Assembly: GCF_015694525.1 (NCBI RefSeq)
Contig: NZ_JADQDM010000002.1
Coordinates: forward strand, 372,001-436,000
Source: Hymenobacter ruricola
GTDB lineage: Bacteria; Bacteroidota; Bacteroidia; Cytophagales; Hymenobacteraceae
Direction of reading: 5' to 3'
DNA: 64,000 nucleotides
Shown here: positions 58,055 through 64,000 of the stretch, piece by piece
How positions within the stretch are numbered: position 1 is the stretch's first letter
Layout of the letters: the number at the start of each line of letters is the position of its first letter
Position numbers and translations under genes: made by a program
Notes under the pieces: model-generated
What the model was told of the DNA's origin: nothing
What the model saw: only the letters and a program-made list of their open reading frames with translations
The model's database searches: none

Positions 58055-59017
58055 TTACGCCGGGTGGCGGAAGGCCAGCGGCGTGCTGCCGGTGTGCTGC
58101 TTGAAAAACCGGGCGAAGTAGGTGGCGTAGCCGAACCCGAGCCGGTCGGCGATGTCGGCCACGGGCCAGTCGGTGTGTTGCAGGAGCATTTTGGCTTCGT
58201 TCACGAGGCGCTCGGCAATGTGGGCGGTGGTGGGCTTGCCCGTGACCTCCTTCACGGCCCGGTTCAGGCTGTTGACGTGCACGGCGAGGCGGTCGGCGTA
58301 GTCCTGCGCGTTTTTCAGCAGGGGCTCATCCGACGGCGCCGTGACGGGAAACTGCACGTCCAGCAACGTCAGAAACAGGTTGGTGATGCGCTCGGCCGCG
58401 GTGGTGGGCACGGCGGGGTAGCTGCGGGCCGGCGGCAGCTGGGCCGCTTCGTGAATGAGGAGCGAAAGCTGGCTGCGCAGCAGGTCGTGCTTGTGCGGGT
58501 AGTCGGAATCCTGGTCCCGCAGCATGCGCACGAATACTTCCGTGAGGTAGCGCCGCTGCTCGTCGTTCAGAAAATACACCGGGTTGCCGTCGACCTTGTA
58601 CAGCACCGACTCCTTCAGGCTCACGCCACGCATGGCCGAATGCAAAAAGCTTTCGGTGAAGCCGCAGACGTAGCCCTGCTGCTCGGCGCCGCCCTCCACC
58701 AGCTCCCAGGAGTAGGGCACCAGCCGGTTGGTAAACACCAGGGCGGGCCGGTCCACGGCGTAGCTGCGGGTGGCGTAGTGCAGTTCGTTGGCGCCTTCCA
58801 GCACCAGCACCACCTTGAAATGGTCGCGCCGGCTAAAGGCGCCCATCACCCGCCGCACGTCTTCCATGGTCGCCACGCAGATTTCGCCGGTGAGGAGGGG
58901 GTGAGCAGAAGGCGGGGCAAGAAGTAGCTGGGGCTGCGGCATCGGGTTCGACAGCGCCAGCGTGAGGCGGCGCTGCCAGTGTAAACTCCGAAAGGAGGCC
59001 AGGGGTTGGGATTTCAT
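58055..59017 (-). CDS. AraC family transcriptional regulator
   Basis: The 320-residue protein has a cupin-like N-terminal sensing domain (about 45-200) and a C-terminal double helix-turn-helix (about 220-318). The second HTH reads DWPVADIADRLGFGYATYFARFFKQHTGSTPLAFR, the AraC signature. It is the last gene of a leftward set (cupin 60549, acetyltransferase, cupin 59536, AraC), 21 bp after the cupin. It may control this set; no operator is obvious. Confidence 0.92.
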   Translation of the reverse strand: MKSQPLASFRSLHWQRRLTLALSNPMPQPQLLLAPPSAHPLLTGEICVATMEDVRRVMGAFSRRDHFKVVLVLEGANELHYATRSYAVDRPALVFTNRLVPYSWELVEGGAEQQGYVCGFTESFLHSAMRGVSLKESVLYKVDGNPVYFLNDEQRRYLTEVFVRMLRDQDSDYPHKHDLLRSQLSLLIHEAAQLPPARSYPAVPTTAAERITNLFLTLLDVQFPVTAPSDEPLLKNAQDYADRLAVHVNSLNRAVKEVTGKPTTAHIAERLVNEAKMLLQHTDWPVADIADRLGFGYATYFARFFKQHTGSTPLAFRHPA

Positions 59018-59038
59018 GAGGAGGGCTACCGCAGCCCA

Positions 59039-59536
59039 CTACTTATAGCTGTTGTACTCCTGGTCCGTCACCGGTTGCAACCAGGTCACCACGCCTTTTT
59101 CGGTGTGCACGTTGAGCGCAATGTGGCTCAGGGCCTGCCGGGGCGAGGCGCCGTGCCAGTGCTTCACCCCCGGCTGGGCCCTGATGACGTCGCCCTTGCG
59201 CAGCAGGCGCACCGGCTGGCCGGCTTCCTGGTAGTAGCCCAGGCCGTCGGTCACCAGCAGAATCTGGCCGGCCGGGTGCGTGTGCCAGTGCGAGCGCGCG
59301 CCCGGCTCGAAGCTGACGCTGCTCACGCAGTTGAAGGTGGCGTTGTCCTTCACCAGCGGGTGCACGTACACAGCGCCCGTGAAGTTGGCGGCCGGGGCCC
59401 GCTCTTCCTTCGGGAAAACGGGGCCTTGCGTTGAAGCATCCGTTGCCAGGGCGGACGCTTTGGGGCGGGTTTGTGCCTGGCCAGGGAGGCGGAAAGCGAG
59501 CAAGGCCGCCGCCGCAAGGAGAGCGGTTAGGTTCAT
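59039..59536 (-). CDS. Exported cupin protein, Mn-dependent hydroxynitrile lyase-like
   Basis: The 165-residue protein has a signal peptide (LLAAAALLAFRLPGQA). A single cupin domain has FEPGARSHWHTHPAGQILLVTDG and GDVIRAQPGVKHWHGASP. By comparison with the known GtHNL-type cupins (remembered, not computed) the metal ligands would be His85, His87, Gln91 and His126. The opening NFTGAVYVHPL also fits that family. Relatives cleave cyanohydrins, but many are annotated only as cupins. A cytoplasmic paralogue is at 60139. Confidence 0.85.
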   Translation of the reverse strand: MNLTALLAAAALLAFRLPGQAQTRPKASALATDASTQGPVFPKEERAPAANFTGAVYVHPLVKDNATFNCVSSVSFEPGARSHWHTHPAGQILLVTDGLGYYQEAGQPVRLLRKGDVIRAQPGVKHWHGASPRQALSHIALNVHTEKGVVTWLQPVTDQEYNSYK

Positions 59537-59582
59537 GAAGAATGTTCTAAAAAGTGTGCTGCGGAATCCGGTTCAAAGCGGA

Positions 59583-60146
59583 TTACAAGGACTTGACCAC
59601 CTTGGCCGGAATGCCGGCCACCACCGCGTTGGCCGGCACGTCGCGGCTCACGACGGCCCCGGCCGCGACCACCGCGTTTTCTCCAATTGTCACGCCCGGC
59701 AGAATGGTGGCCCCCGCCCCTATCCAGGCGTTGCGCTTAATCACAATGGGGTCGAGCAAAAGCGTAGTCCGGTCGCGAGGGTCCAGGGCGTGGTTTTCGG
59801 AGGTGAGGTTGACCCGCGGGCCAATCATCATATTGTCTTCAATGGTGATGCCGCCAATGTCGAGAAAAGAGCAGGCGTGGTTGATAAATACGTTCTTACC
59901 CAGCCGAATAAAGCGGCCGAAGTTGGTGTGAAACGGCGGGAAAATCGTGGTGGAGGCATCCACTTCCGTCCCAATAATGTCGCCCAACCGGCGGCGCACC
60001 TCGTCTAAGTCAGCCGCAACCGCATTCATCTCGCTGCAAAGCCGGATGGTGCGCCCCACCGCCGCCGAAAATTGCGCGTACTCGGGGTCGTCTTTGCGCA
60101 GCGGCTCGCCGGCGCGCAGCCGCTCCAAAAGGCCTGCGCTATGCAT
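59583..60146 (-). CDS. Sugar O-acetyltransferase (LacA/Maa-type hexapeptide acyltransferase)
   Basis: The 187-residue protein has an N-terminal helical cap ([19 protein letters not shown]) and a left-handed beta-helix with hexapeptide repeats ([60 protein letters not shown]). The catalytic His lies in [11 protein letters not shown]. It transfers acetyl from acetyl-CoA to a sugar or related alcohol. Its start overlaps the end of the upstream cupin gene by 8 bp, so the two are coupled. Confidence 0.9.
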   Translation of the reverse strand: MHSAGLLERLRAGEPLRKDDPEYAQFSAAVGRTIRLCSEMNAVAADLDEVRRRLGDIIGTEVDASTTIFPPFHTNFGRFIRLGKNVFINHACSFLDIGGITIEDNMMIGPRVNLTSENHALDPRDRTTLLLDPIVIKRNAWIGAGATILPGVTIGENAVVAAGAVVSRDVPANAVVAGIPAKVVKSL

Positions 60147-60549
60147 GGGCCGCCTGGTATTCCTCGTCCGTCACGGGCGCGCCCCAGTCGGCAAGGCCCC
60201 AGCTGGCGTTCGGGTTGATGGCGTAGTGCGTGAACAGGCTGGTGGCCGTGGCCCCGTGCCAGTGCACCACGCCGGGGGCAATGCTCACGGCATCGCCGGG
60301 GCGCAGCAGCCGGGCGGGCTGGCCCTTTTCCTGGTAGTAGCCGGCGCCGTTCGTGACCACCAGAATCTGGCCCGCCGGGTGCGAATGCCAGTGGTTGCGG
60401 GCGCCGGGCTCGAAGGTGACATCGCCCACCACGCAATCGGTGGGGCCGCCGGACGCCACCACCAAGGTGGCAAATGCCACGCCGGTGAAGTTCTCGGCCG
60501 CGCCGCGCCTGGCCTCGGCTGGGGCGGAGTGGTTGGGGTGCTCGCTCAT
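60139..60549 (-). CDS. Cupin protein, Mn-dependent hydroxynitrile lyase-like
   Basis: The 136-residue cytoplasmic cupin has [23 protein letters not shown] and [24 protein letters not shown]. The probable metal ligands are His55, His57, Gln61 and His96. It shares domain layout with the exported cupin at 59039, although only one has a signal peptide. The C-terminal [15 protein letters not shown] parallels the VTDQEYNSYK end of the other. It is the first gene of the leftward set. Confidence 0.86.
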   Translation of the reverse strand: MSEHPNHSAPAEARRGAAENFTGVAFATLVVASGGPTDCVVGDVTFEPGARNHWHSHPAGQILVVTNGAGYYQEKGQPARLLRPGDAVSIAPGVVHWHGATATSLFTHYAINPNASWGLADWGAPVTDEEYQAAHA

Positions 60550-60665
60550 AAGAGAAGACGCTTAGGGTGAAGCAGTAGTGCGGGTTGCAATACGCTGTGC
60601 AAAGGTCCCCCGGCCATTTTTTCGCGAAGAACAGGAATCAAACAGCTTTTGACAGTAATCAAACA

Positions 60666-60705
60666 AAAAGCCCCTTTGCTCCGAATCTGGCAGAGCAAAG
60701 GGGCT
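60666..60705 (-). terminator. Terminator after ribBA
   Basis: AGCCCCTTTGCTC (60669-60681) pairs with GAGCAAAGGGGCT (60693-60705). The A-run on its left becomes a T-run in leftward transcripts. Confidence 0.9.
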
Positions 60706-60747
60706 AACGGGCACCCCGGGCGGGGCGCAATCTCGGGCGCGACGACC

Positions 60748-61974
60748 TTAGGCGGCGGGCTTTTCGGCCGGCGCGGCGCGCATGATGTCGTGGCCCAATT
60801 TGTCGCGCTTGGTGGTGAGGTAGGCCTCGTTGTGCGGGTTGGCATTGATTTCGATGGGCAGCGTGTCCACGATTTTCAGGCCGTAGCCGATGAGGCCCGT
60901 GCGCTTGCGCGGGTTATTGGTGAGCAGGCGCATCTCCGTGATGCCCAGGTCGCGCAGGATGCTGGCGCCCACGCCGTAGTCACGCTCGTCGCTGCGGAAG
61001 CCCAGGTCCTCGTTGGCCTGCACGGTGTCGCGGCCCTGCTCCTGCAGCTTGTAGGCTTTCAGCTTGTTGAGCAGGCCAATGCCGCGCCCCTCCTGGTTCA
61101 TGTACACAATCACGCCGCGGCCTTCGCGCTCAATCTGGCGCATGGCCTGGCGCAGCTGCGGGCCGCAGTCGCAGCGGCACGAGCCGAAGATGTCGCCCGT
61201 CACGCAGGAGCTGTGCACGCGCACCAGCACCGGCTCGGGGCCCGAGATGTCGCCTTTCACCAGCGCCAGGTGCTTGGCCCCGTTCGAGTTTTGGGTGAAA
61301 GCATACAGGTCGAAATCGCCGTTTTCGGTGGGCATCTTCACCGAGATTTCGCGGGTAATCAGGCTTTCGTGCGCCAGGCGGTACTTGATGAGGTCCTGCA
61401 CCGACACCAGCTTCAGGTCCCACTTTTTGGCCACGAGCTCCAGGTCGGGCAGCCGGGCCATCTCGCCGTCTTCTTTCAGGATTTCGACCAGCACGCCGGC
61501 CGGCTCGAACCCGGCCAGGCGGGCCAGGTCCACGGCCGCTTCGGTGTGGCCGGCGCGGCGCAGCACGCCTTCCTTGCGGGCCTTGAGGGGGAAAATGTGG
61601 CCGGGCTTGCCCAACTCCTCGGGCTTGGTGGTGGGGTCGATGAGGGCCAGGATGGTCTTGCTGCGGTCCGAAGCCGAGATGCCGGTGGTCACGCCGTTTT
61701 TCAGCAGGTCGACCGACACGGTGAAGGGCGTGGCGTGCAGGGCCGTGTTGTGGCCCACCATCAGGTCGAGGCCCAACTCTTCGCAGCGCTGCTCGGGCAG
61801 GGAGGCGCACACCAGGCCGCGCCCGTGGGTGGCCATGAAGTTGATGATTTCGGGCGTGGCGCACTGGGCGGCGCAAATGAAGTCGCCCTCGTTTTCACGG
61901 TCTTCGTCGTCGACAACGATGACAACTTTGCCAGCGCGAATGTCTTCGATGGCGGATTCGATGGTATCAAGCAT
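60748..61974 (-). CDS. ribBA: Bifunctional 3,4-dihydroxy-2-butanone-4-phosphate synthase / GTP cyclohydrolase II
   Basis: The 408-residue enzyme supplies both precursors of riboflavin. The N-terminal RibB domain (about 1-205) has [15 protein letters not shown] and [11 protein letters not shown]. The C-terminal RibA domain (about 215-400) has the zinc-binding [17 protein letters not shown] and the catalytic [21 protein letters not shown] 61974 is chosen over an ORF extension to 62016. TAACTTTG (62021-62014, reverse) fits a -7 element with a leader of about 40 bases. Confidence 0.96.
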   Translation of the reverse strand: MLDTIESAIEDIRAGKVVIVVDDEDRENEGDFICAAQCATPEIINFMATHGRGLVCASLPEQRCEELGLDLMVGHNTALHATPFTVSVDLLKNGVTTGISASDRSKTILALIDPTTKPEELGKPGHIFPLKARKEGVLRRAGHTEAAVDLARLAGFEPAGVLVEILKEDGEMARLPDLELVAKKWDLKLVSVQDLIKYRLAHESLITREISVKMPTENGDFDLYAFTQNSNGAKHLALVKGDISGPEPVLVRVHSSCVTGDIFGSCRCDCGPQLRQAMRQIEREGRGVIVYMNQEGRGIGLLNKLKAYKLQEQGRDTVQANEDLGFRSDERDYGVGASILRDLGITEMRLLTNNPRKRTGLIGYGLKIVDTLPIEINANPHNEAYLTTKRDKLGHDIMRAAPAEKPAA

Positions 61975-62013
61975 GGGATGGGGTATTTCGGGCCATAACA
62001 GCGGCAGCGCCTG

Positions 62014-62021
62014 CAAAGTTA
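62014..62021 (-). promoter_or_regulatory. -7 element of ribBA
   Basis: On the reverse strand TAACTTTG matches TAnnTTTG. The leader to the ATG at 61974 is about 35-40 bases, with no visible FMN riboswitch. Confidence 0.55.
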
Positions 62022-62044
62022 GCCCGCGCCGGTAGCGCCACCCA

Positions 62045-62133
62045 GTAGCGCGGACTTTGTAGTCCGCGTCCCCGGCGGAACCCCAAACGATTTGCGGACT
62101 GCGCGGGGACGCGAACTACAAAGTTCGCGCTAC
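62045..62133. repeat. Palindromic repeat, GTAGCGCGAACT family, with compensatory arm changes
   Basis: Arms of 29 bp (62045-62073, and the complement ending at 62133) differ at two places. Each arm contains its own small hairpin: GCGGACT..AGTCCGC on the left, GCGAACT..AGTTCGC on the right. The two changes keep pairing inside each arm. The stop TAG (62116-62118) of the GT4 gene lies inside the right arm. Confidence 0.85.
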
Positions 62134-63297
62134 CAGCAGGGCTTCGAGCTGCGCCGTGGCCCCGGCCCAGGTGTAGCGCGCCTTCACAAACGCCTGCCCC
62201 CGCGCGGCCAGCGCCTCGGCGGCCGCGGCATCATCGAGCAGGCCAATGATGGCTCTCGCCAACTCCGGCGCCGAGTCCGCGACGCGCAATTCCTGTCCAT
62301 CGGTGCCTCCCAGGGCGTTATTCGCCAGCGGGGTGGTCACGCAGGGCAGGTGCATGGCCATAGCTTCGAGCAGCTTGTTTTGCAGGCCCGTACCCACCCG
62401 CATGGGCGCCACAAATACCCGCGCCGAAGCATAGGCCGCCCGGATGTCGGGCACCCAGCCGCTCACGGTTACGTGTTCAGAAGCCAGAGCCAGCACGCGC
62501 GGCGCCGGCGTGGTGCCGGCCACCAGCAGGCGCGCTTCGGGGTGCCGAGCGCGCACCAGCGGCAGAATTTCCTCGGCCAGAAAGGCGGCGGCGTCCACGT
62601 TGGGGTGGTAGCTCATGTTGCCGCAAAACAGCACCTCGTATTCCTGGGCCACCTCCGGCATGGGCCGGAAATTGTCGGCATCAATGCCATTGAGCACCAC
62701 GCGGATTTCGTGGCGGCGCGGGTGCTGAATGAGTTGCCGGTCCTGGTCGCTGATGATGGTGTGATGCCGAAACCAGTCAAACGCGTCGGCTTCGTAGGCC
62801 GTTAGCCGTTTCGCTTCCAGGGCAAACACCGGCCGCTGCCACCGCGGCGCCTGGCTGGCCCGCCGCGCCATGCCCGCCGAAAAAACGTCCATGTAGTCCA
62901 GCGTCATGGGCACCTTCCCGGCGTGCGGCCGCAGGTATTCGGCCATGCGAATGAGCTGGCAGTACACGTGCTCGGGCCGAAAGGTGCGCAGCAGCTCATC
63001 AACCTTCCGCTGGGCCTGGGCATCGTAGAAGTAGCCGACTTGCAGCGGCCGGCCGGTGGCCAGCGCCCGGGTCATGTTGGCCGCAATGCCCGGCTTGTAC
63101 AGCCGATGCACAGTAAGGCCGCCGCGGCACAGGGGCCGCACGGCGGCGTCCATTTCGGCGGTCAACGCTTCGTCGCTGAGGGCGAAGAGGCAGATTTCGT
63201 GGCGCTCGGCCAGGTAGCGCAGTTGGTGGTAGGCGCGCAGCTTGTCGCCCTTGTCGAGCGGGAACGGGAAGCGCGAAAGGAGCACGAGCAGCTTCAT
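62116..63297 (-). CDS. GT4 family glycosyltransferase
   Basis: The 393-residue GT-B enzyme opens MKLLVLLSRFPFPLDKGDKLRAYHQ, the N-terminal glycine-rich region. The C-terminal nucleotide-sugar half has VLFCGNMSYHPNVDAA, RLLVAGTTPAP, VSGWVPDIRAAYASARVFVAPMRVGTGLQNKLLEAMAMHLPCV and the catalytic-region Glu in LLEAMA. It resembles sugar transferases of exopolysaccharide loci (EpsH/PEP-CTERM type). It overlaps the next gene by 4 bp (ATGA). The last residues VARTL and the stop come from the palindromic repeat. Confidence 0.9.
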   Translation of the reverse strand: MKLLVLLSRFPFPLDKGDKLRAYHQLRYLAERHEICLFALSDEALTAEMDAAVRPLCRGGLTVHRLYKPGIAANMTRALATGRPLQVGYFYDAQAQRKVDELLRTFRPEHVYCQLIRMAEYLRPHAGKVPMTLDYMDVFSAGMARRASQAPRWQRPVFALEAKRLTAYEADAFDWFRHHTIISDQDRQLIQHPRRHEIRVVLNGIDADNFRPMPEVAQEYEVLFCGNMSYHPNVDAAAFLAEEILPLVRARHPEARLLVAGTTPAPRVLALASEHVTVSGWVPDIRAAYASARVFVAPMRVGTGLQNKLLEAMAMHLPCVTTPLANNALGGTDGQELRVADSAPELARAIIGLLDDAAAAEALAARGQAFVKARYTWAGATAQLEALLVARTL

Positions 63298-64000
63298 GCG
63301 GGCGGCGAATGGGCAGGCGTGCCGGCCGGCGCGAGCAGCAGTAGGCGCTCGTACAAGTCAATAAAGCGCTGCACCACGCGGCCGTTGTCGTAGACCTCGG
63401 TGGCCGTGCGGGCGGCCTCGGCGCCGATTTTGCGCACGTCGATTTCGCCGCGGTGCCAGGCGCGCAGGGCCTCCAGCCAGGCGGCGGCGCCGTCGCGCAC
63501 CAGCAGGTTGTGGCCGTCGCGGGCCGCAATGCCCTCGGCTCCCAGGCCGGAGCTGAGAATGGCTTTGCCCAGGGCCATGCCTTCCACAATTTTTACCCGC
63601 ATGCCGCCGCCGCTCAGCAGCGGCACCAGCATCAGCTCGTACTGCTGCATGAAGCGGGCGGCCGACTCCACGAAGCCGTGCATGAACACGTTGTCGGACT
63701 TCAAATTCAGCAGGTGGGCCGGGGCGTTGCGGCCGGCAATGTGCAGTTCCACGTCGGGCATTTCGGCGTGCACGGTGGGCCACACTTCGCGCAGCAGCCA
63801 CTCCACGCTTTCCTGGTTGGGCAGCCAGTCGAGGGAGCCAATCAGGAACAGGGTGCGCGGTTTGGGCGGCAGGGCGGCGTCGGGGCGCACGCGGCTCAGG
63901 TCCACGCCGGCCGGAATGAACACCACCGGCTCGGGGCAGTGCAGGGCGCGCAGGCGCTGGGCGTCGTCTTCGGTGATGGCGGCCACGGCGTCGAACTGGC
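63294..64000 (-). CDS. GT4 family glycosyltransferase, 5' part outside window
   Basis: The frame is open to the right edge, so the start is missing; a GTG at 63986 is not the true start because FDAVAAITEDDAQRLRAL continues into the edge. The visible 235 residues are the C-terminal half of a GT-B enzyme: VVFIPAGVDLSRV, TLFLIGSLDWLPNQESVEWLL, VELHIAGRNAP, FMHGFVESAARFMQQYELMLVPLLSGGGMRVKIVEGMALGKAILSS. It ends in the start of the next GT4 gene. Both probably build one polysaccharide. Confidence 0.9.
   Translation of the reverse strand, partial: QFDAVAAITEDDAQRLRALHCPEPVVFIPAGVDLSRVRPDAALPPKPRTLFLIGSLDWLPNQESVEWLLREVWPTVHAEMPDVELHIAGRNAPAHLLNLKSDNVFMHGFVESAARFMQQYELMLVPLLSGGGMRVKIVEGMALGKAILSSGLGAEGIAARDGHNLLVRDGAAAWLEALRAWHRGEIDVRKIGAEAARTATEVYDNGRVVQRFIDLYERLLLLAPAGTPAHSPPA

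Noticed and set aside
1..64000. rRNA or tRNA genes, prophage, integrase, insertion sequence
   Set aside because: None could be supported on either strand; I cannot run a tRNA search, so a missed tRNA is possible but unlikely.

Overview
The window reads as chromosome of a high-GC Bacteroidota, most likely a Hymenobacter-like member of the Cytophagales (inference). The signs are the gene order DUF177-rpmF-plsX-fabH-efp-accB-accC, a type IX secretion C-terminal sorting domain on a secreted protein, TAnnTTTG-type -7 promoter elements, the general lack of Shine-Dalgarno sequences, and many Bacteroidota-style lipoproteins. I see no rRNA, tRNA, CRISPR array, prophage or recognisable transposase.

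Layout. 1-1.06 kb: a leftward group (peroxiredoxin, SRPBCC protein, a gene cut by the edge). 1.2-4.9 kb: three envelope glycosyltransferases (two GT2, one GT-C). 4.9-8.5 kb: a lipoprotein, an AhpD-like/rhodanese pair, and an ECF sigma factor with its anti-sigma factor. 8.7-14.9 kb: aldehyde dehydrogenase, YdcF-like protein, thioredoxin-like protein, DUF885 metallopeptidase and aspartase. 15-23.7 kb: a T9SS-secreted FG-GAP protein, an esterase, SelO, a NUC1-type nuclease and a four-gene overlapping operon. 23.7-30.6 kb (leftward): lipoprotein, hydrolase, SseB, a HIT-nuclease inhibitor fusion, greA, a 2-hydroxyacid dehydrogenase and rsmA. 30.7-41.1 kb: a siroheme-synthase/TauE fusion, pepA, an inserted S23-type four-helix-bundle gene, pdxA and the fatty-acid cluster. 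41.1-46.9 kb: a patchy accessory region with AT-rich orphan genes, a paralogous pair of small secreted proteins and a frameshifted gene, then an E2 acyltransferase. 47-58 kb: valS, a nitrilase/PP-loop amidotransferase pair, DUF4197, cinA and a membrane GT-C-like protein. 58-64 kb: a cupin/acetyltransferase/AraC operon, ribBA and two GT4 glycosyltransferases, the last cut by the right edge.

The most unusual feature is intergenic. Several gaps hold arrays of 7-bp repeats, most of them as inverted pairs (27.4, 32.2, 33.8-34.2 and 39.7 kb; weaker or one-sided at 35.9 and 38.5 kb). In one case the inverted pair brackets the S23-type gene. Two other gaps hold arrays of 21-bp units (42.5 and 56.3 kb). 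A second class of long palindromes carries near-perfect arms and related loops (1.9, 10.1, 13.3 and 46.2 kb), and a third shares the end GTAGCGCGAACT (55.4 and 62.1 kb). Several of these repeats supply the stop codon of the neighbouring gene, and one also supplies the start region of pdxA.

Two gene-level hypotheses stand out. First, a HIT hydrolase is fused to a NuiA-like nuclease inhibitor in a genome that also encodes a NUC1-type nuclease 5 kb away. Second, a nitrilase-family amidase lies next to a PP-loop sugar amidotransferase, resembling a split version of glutamine-dependent NAD synthetase.
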